Shown here: positions 5,841-5,982 of the stretch, one piece after another
Layout: each line of letters begins with the position of its first letter
How positions within the stretch are numbered: the stretch's first letter is position 1
DNA from: CALFMR01 sp035550595
GTDB taxonomy: Bacteria; Acidobacteriota; Vicinamibacteria; Vicinamibacterales; SCN-69-37
DNA length: 5,982 bases
Reading direction: 5' to 3'
NCBI GenBank assembly: GCA_035550595.1
Contig: DASZOV010000046.1
Coordinates: forward strand, 1-5,982
The notes under the pieces: generated by a model
The model's input: the letters and a program-made list of their open reading frames with translations, nothing else
The model's database searches: none
Told to the model about the DNA's origin: nothing
Translations under genes and position numbers: made by a program

Positions 5841-5982
5841 ACGCGGCCTTCCAGTCTCACTCAAGATGCGCCACGACGAGCATTACGTCGACTCGCTCGC
5901 GAGCTCGGCCGGCAGTCCCATCGGGCGGACCGTGCCCATCGAGCTCGTGGAGCCCAATCCCGATCAGCCTCGCCAGGTCATG
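5833..5982 (+). CDS. parB: ParB/Spo0J-family partition protein, N-terminal fragment
   Basis: Fifty codons are visible before the window ends. The peptide starts SKRGLPVSLKMRHDEHYVDS and then enters the ParB N-terminal (CTPase) domain with IELVEPNPDQPRQV (residues 36-49), the recognisable 'I-x-x-I-x-P-N-P-x-Q-P-R' block of ParB/Spo0J. ParB binds parS, loads and slides on DNA as a CTP-dependent clamp, and stimulates the ParA encoded just upstream. The GTG start overlaps the parA stop by 8 bp, which is common for parAB pairs. The N-terminal tail, the part that normally touches ParA, is unlike the common KGLGKGL-type start. The CTP-binding GERR motif, the helix-turn-helix and the C-terminal dimer domain lie beyond the window. 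No parS site (TGTTTCACGTGAAACA-like) was found here. Confidence 0.88.
   Translation, partial: MSKRGLPVSLKMRHDEHYVDSLASSAGSPIGRTVPIELVEPNPDQPRQVM

Noticed and set aside
4389..5864. A 491-codon open frame on the minus strand across the BFN gene, the parA promoter and parA
   Set aside because: It is antisense to two well-supported genes and a promoter, its translation is Arg/Asp-rich without any recognisable motif, and long antisense frames are expected at this GC content.

Overview
This is a GC-rich bacterial window with seven tightly packed protein genes, two of them cut by the window edges. They are arranged as two divergent transcription units. The leftward unit (bases 1-1379, minus strand) encodes a TolQ/ExbB-type channel protein, a TolR/ExbD-type protein and the first 32 residues of a protein placed and built like TolA/TonB. 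This is the inner-membrane energy-transducing part of a Tol-Pal or TonB system, so the host should have an outer membrane. The rightward unit (1486-5982, plus strand) encodes RecN (double-strand break repair), MiaB (tRNA methylthiotransferase), a DUF151/BFN 'bifunctional nuclease' family protein, ParA (Soj) and the N-terminus of ParB.

The only two intergenic gaps of any size both look like promoters. Between tolQ and recN (1380-1485) a leftward TTGACA-17-TACGCT promoter with a TG extension lies back to back with a rightward extended -10 (TGaTATTAT), and an 8-bp perfect inverted repeat brackets both. Between the BFN gene and parA (5001-5084) lies a near-consensus sigma70 promoter, TTGACA-17-TACAAT, so parAB can be transcribed on its own although it follows recN-miaB-bfn. 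Other junctions are coupled: tolR and the next gene share ATGA, recN overlaps miaB by 11 bp, miaB and bfn are 1 bp apart, and parA overlaps parB by 8 bp. Strong Shine-Dalgarno sequences precede miaB, bfn and parB. Four of the seven chosen starts are GTG.

Organism: high GC, strong third-position G/C bias, an outer-membrane energy system, and the wording of the ParA C-terminus and ParB N-terminus fit a Gram-negative soil-type lineage. My best guess is Acidobacteriota (Vicinamibacteria-like). That comes from memory of similar proteins, not from a search, and is low confidence.

The window holds conserved housekeeping genes. I see no mobile element, CRISPR array, RNA gene, prophage or clearly novel system. 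The points worth a second look are the shared divergent promoter region, the start and N-terminal hydrophobic segment of TolQ, the RecN basic tail that carries the miaB ribosome binding site, and the non-canonical ParB N-terminus beside a ParA with a variant C-terminal motif.
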